Positions 10,215 to 19,432 of a stretch of 64,000 nt of DNA are shown piece after piece. The DNA is taken from the NCBI GenBank assembly GCA_943788005.1, contig CALSOP010000002.1, positions 526,573-590,572 on the forward strand, in the 5' to 3' direction. Source of the stretch: an uncultured Gammaproteobacteria bacterium (GTDB lineage Bacteria > Pseudomonadota > Gammaproteobacteria > Eutrophobiales > Eutrophobiaceae). The position numbers were made by a program, and so were the translations under genes. Every line of letters begins with the position of its first letter. The first letter of the stretch is position 1. The notes beneath the pieces are model-generated. The model did not search any database and had not been told where the DNA came from. It saw only the letters and a list, made by a program, of their open reading frames with translations.

Positions 10215-12686
10215 TTAATTAAACGGCTTTAGTATTAAGATTAATTTTGGTAATAGTGTCAAGCATGCAAACAGTGCAATAAACATAGCTAGCGCCGTCA
10301 AAAGCCCAAAATAGATCGTCGGAATAAAGTTTGAAAGCACCAATATCGAGAACCCAATGATAATAGTAATCGCAGTATAAAAAACGGCCTTGCCAATGTT
10401 GGCATGACAGTAATGCATTGTTTTGACGTAATCACCTGTCTTTGGCAGCTCTTCACGGAATCGATAGATGTAATGGATGCTATTATCAACCGCAATACCA
10501 ATCGTGATAGCTGCAATGGTTATTGTCATCATGTCGAGCGGTATCCTGAGCAAACCCATTAAGCCCAGAATAATCGCAGCAGCAAGTATGTTCGGAATAA
10601 TGCCTATTATTGCGAGCGTCACGGAACGAAATAAGATAACCAGCATTAATGCAATTCCAGCCATAACGACGCCTAAGGTTAATATTTGTGACTTAAATAA
10701 ACTCTGCAGCATATTATTATAGAGAACTAGTATGCCTGTGATTTGCACCTTATCTTCAGCTAGCCCGATCTTTTCAATCAAGTCGGTCTTAATCTGTTCC
10801 AACAACTCTTTGCGTCTTAAATCCTTTAACGAATCCAATATGCGGATACTGATCCGTGCTTCATTAGTCGCTTCAGAGACATAAGGCGTAATCATGCTTT
10901 CCTTAATCTCATCTGGCATATTTTTACTAACAATAGCTAGTTCAAATGCGTCAAACTCGCCCCCATTAATTTCTTCTCCTACACGAATGATCGACGCAAG
11001 TGATAAGACCTTACCAATCGCCGGAAAAGTCTCCAGATGATCATGTACCTGCTTGATCGTGTCTATTCGTTCGGGTGTAAACCATATGTCATCCTGGCCC
11101 TCAGTAAAGGCACCAAACAAGGCATCAAAATCTTCAAACTCACCCTCTTCTGAAGAGTCATCTTCTTCCGGTTCATCTTCAAGATTAATAATAATATCCA
11201 TAGGGGTAGTTCCACCCATCTTCTCATCGATTAAACGCAGACCCTTATAGATTTCAGTACTATCGCTGAAATAATTTATAAAACTATTTTCCACTTCAAG
11301 ACGGGTAATACCATAGGTACTAACGGCAGCAAGAATAACGGTGCTTATTAATATTTTATTGCCGTGTATTTCCGTCATGCTTGCAAGCTTGGAAGTAAAT
11401 TGGAACTCATCTTTTGAACCGGGTTTTTCTGTACCCTTGGCTAACATGCCTAATATAGAGGGGAATAAAATAAATGATGTCAGGAAAGTCACACTTAAAC
11501 CTATCGTCATCATCCAGCCAAAATCTATAATTGGTTTAATGCCGCTAACCACTAATGAGCTAAAAGCCATAATGGTAGTCAACGCGGTATACAGACAAGG
11601 CCATACCATCTTGCTCGCCATGGATAATACAAGTTCGTGTTGTGATAACTCAGGATGATCGTTGAGCAATTGTCGATAACGAACGATGAGATGCACGTTC
11701 ATAGACATTGTGATGATCAACATCAAGGAAATGAAATTTGATGAGATAACGGTGACATTCCAACCGACCAGACTAAGTAGACCAATCATTAGCAGTCCAG
11801 CATAAAAACAACTTAGTAAAGGCAGCATGACCCACCTGAGTTTACGAAAGATAATTGACAACATGCCAACAAGAAACAGAAACACACCGACACCAAAGAC
11901 TATCAGATCATTTTTAATATAAGTGATCATGTCATCAGTAATCATGGTGACACCACCCATATGCAATGTGCCATATTGTTGATATTTTGAAATTATTTCT
12001 CTTACATCAACGATATTGTCATGGTTAACTTTATCGATAACATTTTTCTGTGCTGTATATTCAATTAGTATCTCATCCAGTCGTACTTGTTCTGCCTCAT
12101 CAAGACCTTCACTATTAGCTTTTATTAGAAGTTGGTTACGCTCACGTTGTAAGTCACGAAACTCAGGATTGTCTTTCAAATTAACCTGGATTGCAGTTGT
12201 TTGGCCGTCTTCACTAATTATTAATTCTCTATAGATAGGACTACTGAGTAACTCTTGTCTAACCTTGTCTATATCAAGACCACCACCTTCTATAGTACGA
12301 ACGTTATCGGCCACATCGGACAATGTTCCCTCTACCTGCCTAACCAATGGCACATCAACTAAGCTGATTACTGAATCAACCGGCTCTAGAGATCTGAATT
12401 CATCACGAATATTTGTAATCGCATCCAATGAAGATTGAGAAAGAAGATCTTCCTTTGGTGAAAAAGTAACAAACAGAAAGTCTTTAGTGGCATAACGCTC
12501 TAGTGTTTCACGAAATAACTTTAGATCTTTATCATCTTCCAACAACAAGGAGTCTGCCGACGCATCAAGTTTGAAGTCCTTTGTTTGCATGGCAAAAAAA
12601 CCAAGTAATATTGCCATCAATAAACAAACCAGCACGGGTTGTTTTAATATAAAAGATGAATATGCCGATTTAATTAAAGTAATCAT
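10215..12686 (-). CDS. RND superfamily (MMPL-type) exporter
   Basis: 823 residues with about twelve membrane segments in two repeats, each with one helix, a large periplasmic loop, then five helices. N-terminal helix about 16-30; second-half cluster near 640-810 with the motif MTITIAAITIGIAVDNSIHYIYRFREE, the family's D-bearing helix 10-like region. A strongly acidic stretch (EDEPEEDDSSEEGEFEDFD) lies in the second loop. This class exports lipids or hydrophobic molecules; HpnN is a relative. The 260-base gap to the MlaC-like gene (9955-10214) is AT-rich, with no ORF seen, and probably holds that gene's promoter. Confidence 0.85.
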   Translation of the reverse strand: MITLIKSAYSSFILKQPVLVCLLMAILLGFFAMQTKDFKLDASADSLLLEDDKDLKLFRETLERYATKDFLFVTFSPKEDLLSQSSLDAITNIRDEFRSLEPVDSVISLVDVPLVRQVEGTLSDVADNVRTIEGGGLDIDKVRQELLSSPIYRELIISEDGQTTAIQVNLKDNPEFRDLQRERNQLLIKANSEGLDEAEQVRLDEILIEYTAQKNVIDKVNHDNIVDVREIISKYQQYGTLHMGGVTMITDDMITYIKNDLIVFGVGVFLFLVGMLSIIFRKLRWVMLPLLSCFYAGLLMIGLLSLVGWNVTVISSNFISLMLIITMSMNVHLIVRYRQLLNDHPELSQHELVLSMASKMVWPCLYTALTTIMAFSSLVVSGIKPIIDFGWMMTIGLSVTFLTSFILFPSILGMLAKGTEKPGSKDEFQFTSKLASMTEIHGNKILISTVILAAVSTYGITRLEVENSFINYFSDSTEIYKGLRLIDEKMGGTTPMDIIINLEDEPEEDDSSEEGEFEDFDALFGAFTEGQDDIWFTPERIDTIKQVHDHLETFPAIGKVLSLASIIRVGEEINGGEFDAFELAIVSKNMPDEIKESMITPYVSEATNEARISIRILDSLKDLRRKELLEQIKTDLIEKIGLAEDKVQITGILVLYNNMLQSLFKSQILTLGVVMAGIALMLVILFRSVTLAIIGIIPNILAAAIILGLMGLLRIPLDMMTITIAAITIGIAVDNSIHYIYRFREELPKTGDYVKTMHYCHANIGKAVFYTAITIIIGFSILVLSNFIPTIYFGLLTALAMFIALFACLTLLPKLILILKPFN

Positions 12687-12721
12687 GTGGGTAGCGTTTA
12701 TTTTTATTTTAAAGATAGTTG

Positions 12722-12765
12722 AAAGCTGATTAACTTTGGGGCATCCCTTCAGTTTGATCAGCTTT
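12722..12765. terminator. Imperfect long hairpin after gloA
   Basis: AAAGCTGAT (12722-12730) pairs with ATCAGCTTT (12757-12765); the interior can pair further (AACT/AGTT, GGG/CCC). The better T-run is on the plus strand (TTTTTATTTT), yet the neighbouring genes are on the minus strand, so orientation is uncertain. Confidence 0.4.
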
Positions 12766-12776
12766 TTATTTTATTA

Positions 12777-13166
12777 TTAGAAGTCTTCCAGTAGCTCTAT
12801 CTTATAACCATCAGGATCTTCAACAAAAGCAATAACCGTATCACCACCTTGCATAGGTCCCGCTTCTCTAACAACATTACCACCCAATTCTTTAATCTTG
12901 TCGCATGTCTTATAAACATCATCAACACCGATTGCAATATGTCCATATGCATTACCCAGATCATAGGATTCTGTTCCCCAGTTATGGGTGAGTTCCAGTA
13001 CAGTAGTTTCAGATTCATCGCCGTAACCAAGGTAGGCTAATGAGAATTCGTACTCTGGATAATCGTGCTTGCGTATTAGTTTCATTCCAAGTACATCTTG
13101 ATAAAACTGTAAAGACTTTTCAAGATTCCCAATTCTCAACATTGTGTGCAACATACGCATATTCAA
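12777..13166 (-). CDS. gloA: Lactoylglutathione lyase (glyoxalase I)
   Basis: 129 residues, single vicinal-oxygen-chelate fold. It converts the methylglyoxal-glutathione hemithioacetal to S-lactoylglutathione. The four metal ligands align with the bacterial Ni-type enzyme at a constant offset: H7 (MLHTML), E58 (VLELTHN), H76 (YGHIAIG) and E124 (YKIELLE). It is 14 bases downstream of purN on the same strand. Confidence 0.95.
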   Translation of the reverse strand: MNMRMLHTMLRIGNLEKSLQFYQDVLGMKLIRKHDYPEYEFSLAYLGYGDESETTVLELTHNWGTESYDLGNAYGHIAIGVDDVYKTCDKIKELGGNVVREAGPMQGGDTVIAFVEDPDGYKIELLEDF

Positions 13167-13180
13167 ATCTCCCCTTGTCC

Positions 13181-13783
13181 TTAATCAGAAGGCAATATAA
13201 TACTGCCATCTACTATTTTTTGTATTGTTTCTGCAAATAAAACATGTTCGACCTTTAAAACCTTGGCTGCCAGTGACTCTGATGTCTCATTCGGCGCAAT
13301 AGAAACAGTTTGCTGTGCCAGAATTGCGCCTTGATCGTATTCTCCATCAACCAGATGGATAGTTACACCAGACTCTTTCTCACCAGCGGCAAGCACAGCC
13401 CGATGAACATTAATTCCAAACATCCCCTTTCCACCAAACTTTGGCAACAAAGAAGGATGAATATTAATGATCCTGCCTCTATAACTTGATAGTACTTTAG
13501 GGCCAATTTTTTTCATATATCCGGCTAATAAGACAAGATCAATATGATGTTTGTTTAATGCATCCGTCATTGCCATATCCAATGCATCAGGGTCGGGATA
13601 GTTGCTTGAACCTATATGAGCTGTTTTAATATTTTTTTCTTGTGCTGAAACCAGCGCTAATGAATCCTTATTATTGCTGATTACAAGCTCAACACTGGCT
13701 GATAAGTCACCCTGTTCACAAGCGTCTGCTATAGCTACCATATTGCTGCCACGTCCGGAAACTAAAATGCCAAGCTTCTTCAT
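13181..13783 (-). CDS. purN: Phosphoribosylglycinamide formyltransferase
   Basis: 200 residues. It transfers a formyl group from 10-formyl-THF to GAR in purine synthesis. Motifs visible are [11 protein letters not shown] at the N-terminus, the catalytic [13 protein letters not shown] (Asn and His) and the [14 protein letters not shown] region with the catalytic Asp. It overlaps pdxB by 4 bases (ATGA). The usual partner purM is not adjacent. Confidence 0.96.
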   Translation of the reverse strand: MKKLGILVSGRGSNMVAIADACEQGDLSASVELVISNNKDSLALVSAQEKNIKTAHIGSSNYPDPDALDMAMTDALNKHHIDLVLLAGYMKKIGPKVLSSYRGRIINIHPSLLPKFGGKGMFGINVHRAVLAAGEKESGVTIHLVDGEYDQGAILAQQTVSIAPNETSESLAAKVLKVEHVLFAETIQKIVDGSIILPSD

Positions 13784-14925
13784 GCTGCTCCTGTATTAAA
13801 TCCCAATTCTAACAAGCATTGTTTCATTGCATTATTCAAATTTTTTGTATTAATTTGCTTGTTTGTAAACTCTCGTCTTATTGGATAGTTCTTTCTTAAG
13901 CTATCAAAATAGACACCGCGTTCCCCGCTTGGCATATTTAATAGTTCTTTAAGTGCAATGGCATCACTTCTGATGTCATATGTCTGCATCACGGCTAATT
14001 GAACCGCAGTATCATCATTATACTCAATAGCGTCTGTCACCGCTTCAGGCGTTAAAATTTGAGCCATTGCAGACATGCTTCCGGTCTCTGTCAGCAAAGC
14101 CTCGGCAAGAATTCTAGTCGCCTTAAGTTTGCCATCATAACTATATCCTGCAATATGCGGTGTCCCGATAAAGGTCTGTTGTAATAAGTTGATATTGATT
14201 TCTGGCTCACTACACCATACATCGAGGATCAATGTCGACTCTGGATTTGTTTCTTTAAATACTGATAAAGCAGATTCATCAACCACTTCTCCACGTGATG
14301 TGTTAATCAATACCACATCCGGTTTTAATCTATCTAGAAATGATTTATCTACTAGCCTGCTAGTTGGATATTTGCCAGCTGTTGTTAGCGGCACGTGTAA
14401 TGTAATAATATCCGCTTCCAAAACCCGCTCAAGTGCAACAAATGATTCCGTTGATCCTTGTTCAGCTAATGGAGGGTCGTTTAGAAGGCATTGCACGCCT
14501 AGCGACTCCAAAAAACGTTTCAACCTTGAGCCCACCTGACCACAGCCAATGATGCCCACGGTTTTTTTAGTTAAATCGAAATTATTAAATTCAGCCGTTG
14601 CGAGCAAACTACTCAAGACATATTCGGCAACAGAACGCGCGTTGCTACCTGGGGCGTGGACAAAACTGATATTGGATTTTTTAAGATAGTCGGTATCAAT
14701 ATGGTCAATACCACTTGTGGCAGAGCCGACAAAACCAATTTTGGAATTCTTTAAAAGAGATTCATCAACCGGTGTCACCGATCTTACTAATAATACATCG
14801 GCGTTCTTGACGGCAGCTTCATCGATAGAGCGTCCATCAACTAGTTCGACATCGCCAAATCTAGAGAACGTCTCCTCAGCAAGGAGTATTTGTCGATCAG
14901 CAACAATGGATAGTGGTTGAGACAC
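13780..14925 (-). CDS. pdxB: Erythronate-4-phosphate dehydrogenase
   Basis: 381 residues, D-2-hydroxyacid dehydrogenase family, second step of DXP-dependent pyridoxal phosphate synthesis. Visible are the GFVGSATSGIDHIDTDYL substrate-domain stretch, the Rossmann motif VGIIGCGQVGSRL, the INTSRGEVVDE catalytic-Arg block and the C-terminal dimerisation domain typical of PdxB (…YPIRREFTN…), which general hydroxyacid dehydrogenases lack. Confidence 0.94.
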   Translation of the reverse strand: MSQPLSIVADRQILLAEETFSRFGDVELVDGRSIDEAAVKNADVLLVRSVTPVDESLLKNSKIGFVGSATSGIDHIDTDYLKKSNISFVHAPGSNARSVAEYVLSSLLATAEFNNFDLTKKTVGIIGCGQVGSRLKRFLESLGVQCLLNDPPLAEQGSTESFVALERVLEADIITLHVPLTTAGKYPTSRLVDKSFLDRLKPDVVLINTSRGEVVDESALSVFKETNPESTLILDVWCSEPEININLLQQTFIGTPHIAGYSYDGKLKATRILAEALLTETGSMSAMAQILTPEAVTDAIEYNDDTAVQLAVMQTYDIRSDAIALKELLNMPSGERGVYFDSLRKNYPIRREFTNKQINTKNLNNAMKQCLLELGFNTGAA

Positions 14926-14967
14926 TATTTAGATAAATAGCTTTTCACGGATAGAGATTTTGTTTTC

Positions 14968-15080
14968 ACCGATTTTATGCTCCTGCAAAATCGGTATACC
15001 GTACTTCCTGTACATAAGGCGAGGTTCAGCGCGCACGACTGCATGGATGCAGGAGGTAGAGCGACGCAGGATGCCCAAGC
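14968..15080. repeat. Dispersed structured repeat, copy A
   Basis: ACCGATTTT (14968-14976) pairs with AAAATCGGT (14987-14995) around the loop ATGCTCCTGC. Downstream come a CTGCAT-GG-ATGCAG hairpin (15039-15052), then AGGTAGAGCGACGCAGGATGCC (15053-15075, mentioned in part only as GCGACGCAGGATGC at 15061-15074). The GCAGGA words are complementary to the hairpin loop. The element lies in the pdxB-secF gap. Copies B (21515) and C (47531) share parts of it. Confidence 0.6.
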
Positions 15081-15186
15081 CGAGAATCTGAGTTTATATT
15101 TAATAAATGAAGAGATCCTACCCTGGGGGTATTCGAGCACATTTTTAACGACGCATGAGGGCAAAAGATCATTCCTGAGTAGCTAT

Positions 15187-16122
15187 TTAGGGCATGGTAT
15201 CCAAATCGGCGCCCTCTTTCTGCACCGGCATCAAGTCTTCTTTAGTGATTCCCAGAGCAAGCGTAACCGGGCTAGCAACAAAGATAGACGAGTAGGTACC
15301 AATTAAAACACCAATAATCAGAGCAGTCGCAAAGCTATGAATTATTTCACCACCAAAGATGAACAGCGCTGCTAATACTAATAGTGTCGTTAATGAAGTC
15401 ACTAAGGTTCTGCTCAACGTTTGGTTGAGTGAAACGTTGAATATTTCTATAGGTGTTGCCTCGCGGACTTTATGGAAATTTTCACGAACGCGATCAAAGA
15501 CAACAATAGTATCGTTCAAGGAATAGCCAATTACCGCGAGTATTGCTGCGAGTACAGTTAAATCAAAATCAAAGTGTGTAATTGAAAATATACCCAATGT
15601 AATCAACACATCATGCACAAGTGCTGCGATTGCACCGACAGCAAAACGTCTCTGAAAACGTAGTGCGACATAAATAAAGATACCCATCAACGCATAGATC
15701 ATGGCTAAGCCACCATCGTCTTTAAGTTCCTCACCAACCTGTGGACCAACAAATTCAATTCGACGCATTTCCACGTTTGAACCAGTGTCCTTAAGTAAGC
15801 TCAATATTCTGTTACTGATATCAGCACTGTTTAAACCTTCGCTTGGTGGAATTCTTATTAGAACATCGTTGGCAGAACCAAAATACTGAGTAACGGCGTC
15901 TTTAAATTCTGAATTAATTAACGATGTTCGAATGCTTTCTAAGTCGACAGATTCTGAATAACCAACCTCAATCAATGTACCTCCGGTAAAATCTACGCCA
16001 AAAGTTAAACCTTCCATAGACATTGAAATAATAGACATAATGATTAGTAAGCTAGAGACTACTAAGCCAACCTTCCGTTTACTCATAAAGTCAAAATTAA
16101 ACCGTGTTTTTTGCATTTCCAT
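15187..16122 (-). CDS. secF: Protein translocase subunit SecF
   Basis: 311 residues with six membrane helices and one periplasmic domain, the RND-like accessory of SecYEG. Visible are GVDFTGGTLIEVGY after helix 1, FVGPQVGEEL, the VIGYSLNDTIVVFDRVREN stretch typical of SecF, and TSLTTLLVLAALFIFGG. With SecD and YajC it uses the proton gradient to finish protein export. It follows secD by 49 bases. Confidence 0.97.
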   Translation of the reverse strand: MEMQKTRFNFDFMSKRKVGLVVSSLLIIMSIISMSMEGLTFGVDFTGGTLIEVGYSESVDLESIRTSLINSEFKDAVTQYFGSANDVLIRIPPSEGLNSADISNRILSLLKDTGSNVEMRRIEFVGPQVGEELKDDGGLAMIYALMGIFIYVALRFQRRFAVGAIAALVHDVLITLGIFSITHFDFDLTVLAAILAVIGYSLNDTIVVFDRVRENFHKVREATPIEIFNVSLNQTLSRTLVTSLTTLLVLAALFIFGGEIIHSFATALIIGVLIGTYSSIFVASPVTLALGITKEDLMPVQKEGADLDTMP

Positions 16123-16171
16123 GATAAATTCTCTAAGTGATACGTTCTGATTCTGGTTATAACTATTTATA

Positions 16172-18031
16172 TTATATTTTCAATTTCTCTATGCGACGTC
16201 CGCCATAGATTAAATTGACCAAGCCGCGCGTTACCATGATGGCAGTGAACATTGACGATAAAATTCCCAATGATAATGTGACTGCAAAGCCTTTAATCGG
16301 ACCAGTACCAAAACTGAATAAGACTAATGCCGCAATCAAGGTAGTAATATTAGCATCCGCGATTGTTGAGAATGCTTTTTCATACCCAGAGTGGATACTG
16401 GCTTGAGGAGAATTACCGTTCCGGATCTCTTCACGAATACGTTCAAAGATCAACACGTTTGCATCAACCGCCATACCAACCGTCAAGACAATCCCGGCAA
16501 TGCCTGGTAACGTCAGTGTGGCTTGCAGCAATGATAACAAGGCAACAATCAAGACTAGGTTTAAAGCAAGCGCTACATTGGCAATAAGACCAAAGACCTT
16601 GTAATAAACAACCATAAACACAAGTACCAACGCAAATCCTATTAGCACTGAATTAAAACCTTTATCAATATTATCCTGACCCAAGCTTGGGCCAACGGTA
16701 CGTTCTTCTATAATGTAAATTGGTGCGGCCAATGCGCCGGCACGAAGCAATAATGCAAGTGTCCTTGCTTCTTTTGTAGATTCAAGACCGGTAATTTGAA
16801 AACGCTTGCCAAGTTGCTCGCGAATAACCGCTGCATTAATAACTTCTTCTATTACTTCTTTCTTTTCTACAAGTTCGCCATTTTTTTCAACGACTTCTAT
16901 TTTATTTTCTATGAAAACAACCGCAAGCCGTTTACCTACATTATCGCGCGTTGCCGCGCTCATTCGCTTTGCACCCTTACCATCAAGAGTAATGGTCACA
17001 TTGGGTTGCCCACTCAAACCATCGATGCCTGATGCCGCATCAATAATTGAATCACCCGTGAGCATTACCTGTTTTTCCAAAAGAATAGGCTGTCCACCGC
17101 GTTGATAATAAAGTTTTGAGCCTGCTGGCACACGGCCATCAACAGCATCTTGCGCAGCATGATCTTCATCGACCATTCTGAACTCAAGCGTAGCGGTAGC
17201 ACCCAAAATGTTCTTTGCTTTTGCCGTATCTTGCACACCGGGAAGCTGCACTACGACGCGACTGAGGCCTTGTTGTTGGATAACCGGTTCTGCAACACCT
17301 AACTCATTTACACGTTTCCTGAGTGTTGTAATATTTTGTTGTAATGCCAGCTTTTGCGTTTCAAGTACGACTTGTTCTTTTAGCTTGGCAACCAACTGCG
17401 ATTCATCACTACCTGCTTCCAGAATTGTGACATCAAGTTCCTGAAACTCATCTTCGATTAGCGATTGACCATTATCTCGTTCACTATCATCTTTAAAACG
17501 AACCAATAGGCCACCTGTTTTATTGCGTGTGATCGTTTTGTAGCGAACTTTGTTTTCTCTCAATATGCTGCGCAAATCGGACATATATCGATCTTCCGCC
17601 TTTGAAATAGCCGCTTCCATATCGACTTGCATTAAGAAATGAACACCGCCGCGTAGGTCGAGACCCAGAAACATGGGTTCAGCACCAAATTTGGCTAGCC
17701 AATCAGGCGTTGCAGGAGCTAAATTAAGCGCAACAGAATAGTTTCTGCCTAATGATTTTTCCACGACAGACTTCGCTTTCAGCTGAGTCCCCGTATCATT
17801 AAATCGAATGGTAAGGTTTTCTAGTCCTACCTTCATTGATTTAAACGCTATCCCAGCTTCTTCTAGCGCGGTGCTTACCTGAAATTCAGTTAATTCACTG
17901 ACCTCAGATACGCCAGAGGCAGAAATTTGTAGAGACGGGTCTTTGTCATACAGGTTTGGCAGTGCAAACAAGACTCCCAAACCAATCAACAAAAGAATAA
18001 AGCTGTATTTCCAGGGAGAATAACGATTCAT
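16172..18031 (-). CDS. secD: Protein translocase subunit SecD
   Basis: 619 residues, normal for gammaproteobacteria. It has an N-terminal helix, a large periplasmic region starting with the GLDLRGGVHFLMQVD motif, and a C-terminal block of helices with VGMAVDANVLIFERIREEIRNG (key Asp and Arg), the family signature. It partners SecF and YajC in the same operon. Confidence 0.98.
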   Translation of the reverse strand: MNRYSPWKYSFILLLIGLGVLFALPNLYDKDPSLQISASGVSEVSELTEFQVSTALEEAGIAFKSMKVGLENLTIRFNDTGTQLKAKSVVEKSLGRNYSVALNLAPATPDWLAKFGAEPMFLGLDLRGGVHFLMQVDMEAAISKAEDRYMSDLRSILRENKVRYKTITRNKTGGLLVRFKDDSERDNGQSLIEDEFQELDVTILEAGSDESQLVAKLKEQVVLETQKLALQQNITTLRKRVNELGVAEPVIQQQGLSRVVVQLPGVQDTAKAKNILGATATLEFRMVDEDHAAQDAVDGRVPAGSKLYYQRGGQPILLEKQVMLTGDSIIDAASGIDGLSGQPNVTITLDGKGAKRMSAATRDNVGKRLAVVFIENKIEVVEKNGELVEKKEVIEEVINAAVIREQLGKRFQITGLESTKEARTLALLLRAGALAAPIYIIEERTVGPSLGQDNIDKGFNSVLIGFALVLVFMVVYYKVFGLIANVALALNLVLIVALLSLLQATLTLPGIAGIVLTVGMAVDANVLIFERIREEIRNGNSPQASIHSGYEKAFSTIADANITTLIAALVLFSFGTGPIKGFAVTLSLGILSSMFTAIMVTRGLVNLIYGGRRIEKLKI

Positions 18032-18074
18032 GACAATAGCCTAATTAAAAGTAATGTATTTTTAATAATTTAAC

Positions 18075-18401
18075 TTAAAGGGTTTTGAGGGTGCCTTTTG
18101 GCAGAACAACAGAGACCGACTGTTTTTGTACCTTAACATCTGTGCCTTCTGCAATCTCGACCAAAAGGAAATTATCACCAACCTCTTTTATTTTTCCGAG
18201 TATGCCGCCATTTGTGGCGATCTCATCACCCTTGGCTAAGGCTGAAACTAGCGCCTTGTGCTGTTTTGCCTGTTTTAGCTGGGGGCGTATAAGAAAAAAG
18301 TAAAAAACAGCAAATAATATAATTAGCGGCAGAAAGCTGGCCAAACCAGGTTCCTGTGAAGCGGGCGCTGCCCATGCATTACTGACGAAGAAATCCAACA
18401 T
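18075..18401 (-). CDS. yajC: Sec translocon accessory protein YajC
   Basis: 108 residues with one membrane helix (PLIILFAVFYFFLIRPQ) followed by the conserved KQHKALVSALAKGDEIATNGG stretch and a basic, soluble tail. It belongs to the SecDF-YajC complex. The 113-base gap between it and the upstream unknown gene is unusual only in that tgt would normally sit here. Confidence 0.96.
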   Translation of the reverse strand: MLDFFVSNAWAAPASQEPGLASFLPLIILFAVFYFFLIRPQLKQAKQHKALVSALAKGDEIATNGGILGKIKEVGDNFLLVEIAEGTDVKVQKQSVSVVLPKGTLKTL

Positions 18402-18514
18402 TAAAAGTTCTCGGAGTTTAAAAAGCGCGCATTATGCCACAAATCCGCTGAGATTCAGTAAAGATAACGCGTTAATTGATTTATGGGGGTTTTTATTTGA
18501 ATTTCAAGGAAGTG

Positions 18515-19432
18515 CTATACCTGCTCCAACATGTCGCTTTCCAGTAATTGCTGAAATGTCGCTTTTATACTCTGTAGCATTTCATCCTGAGCACCGATTT
18601 GTTTGAGCTGTTCTAATATATAGTCGACACTGACTGTGCCATTAACGTGCTGGAATAGAGAGGCAAAGCCTTCGCTAAGCTCGGCTGTTTTCTGGTCAAT
18701 CGTCGGTTCGCATTGCGACATATGACTGACATGAGCACGGGCAATAAATAACCTCGGATCGTCTTTTTCTAATAGTTTCTTTCGAATTGACGCGGCAAGC
18801 GGTTTTTTGTTCAAACTACGCCATAGATCGCATTCTGCATCCGGGCAAAATGATTGTTTTAATTTTTCGTACGATTCAGGAATCATTGCTGCACAGACAT
18901 ACGGTGCGAGTTTGATGTTCTTACTAGACCAACTTTGATCGAGCTGTGTTGATTTATTATGCAGTTGTCCGTTATCCAATACTTCACGCTTTAAGGTTGC
19001 ACTGGTCCAAGCCATACCAAGCTCCGCTTCCAATATGGCAGAGACTTTTGTTTGTTCATCCGCAGATGTAAATGAAAGTGCATTTAAGCTCTCTCCAATG
19101 CGTCTGCCAAATAATGTGGCGCGTTCTATGGACGCTGTCCGCATCGTTAGCACATCAACCAAACTCTTTAATATATCGAGTCCTCCATCAACAGAGGAAA
19201 GGACACTAAAGCTAACGGGAAAGGATCGGCAGAAATGCGACAATAAAAGATCAGCTCGAATCTTTGCATCCAGTTCCAATGCATCTGGTCGAATGGTATT
19301 GAAGTCATTTCGTTCCTCTTCATTTAATTCATATTGATGCAACGCCGCCGTTGTATCTTTACAAAAATTCTCACGCACACTGCTATCGAATAATAAATCG
19401 AATAAGGCACGTTCCTGTTCCTGAAAACTCAT
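18515..19432 (-). CDS. Unrecognised partner of a DUF692/MNIO enzyme
   Basis: 305 residues; I do not recognise the family. The protein appears soluble and mostly helical, with no signal peptide or membrane segment. The N-terminal third has an F..D....L..Y.L...E pattern (ENFCKDTTAALHQYELNEEE) then DALELDAKIRADLLLSHFCRSFP. The C-terminus has TAELSEGFASLFQHVNGTVSVDYILEQL. It starts by a 4-base ATGA overlap with the DUF692 gene. MNIO enzymes commonly work with a peptide-recognition partner encoded next door, so that role is my inference from position only. It does not look like a standard DUF2063 (HvfC/MbnC-type) protein to me. Confidence 0.7.
   Translation of the reverse strand: MSFQEQERALFDLLFDSSVRENFCKDTTAALHQYELNEEERNDFNTIRPDALELDAKIRADLLLSHFCRSFPVSFSVLSSVDGGLDILKSLVDVLTMRTASIERATLFGRRIGESLNALSFTSADEQTKVSAILEAELGMAWTSATLKREVLDNGQLHNKSTQLDQSWSSKNIKLAPYVCAAMIPESYEKLKQSFCPDAECDLWRSLNKKPLAASIRKKLLEKDDPRLFIARAHVSHMSQCEPTIDQKTAELSEGFASLFQHVNGTVSVDYILEQLKQIGAQDEMLQSIKATFQQLLESDMLEQV

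Noticed and set aside
14925-15164. 79-codon minus-strand ORF between pdxB and secF
   Set aside because: It lies largely over the dispersed repeat, has Ser/Cys-rich shadow-like composition and no ribosome site; not a credible gene.
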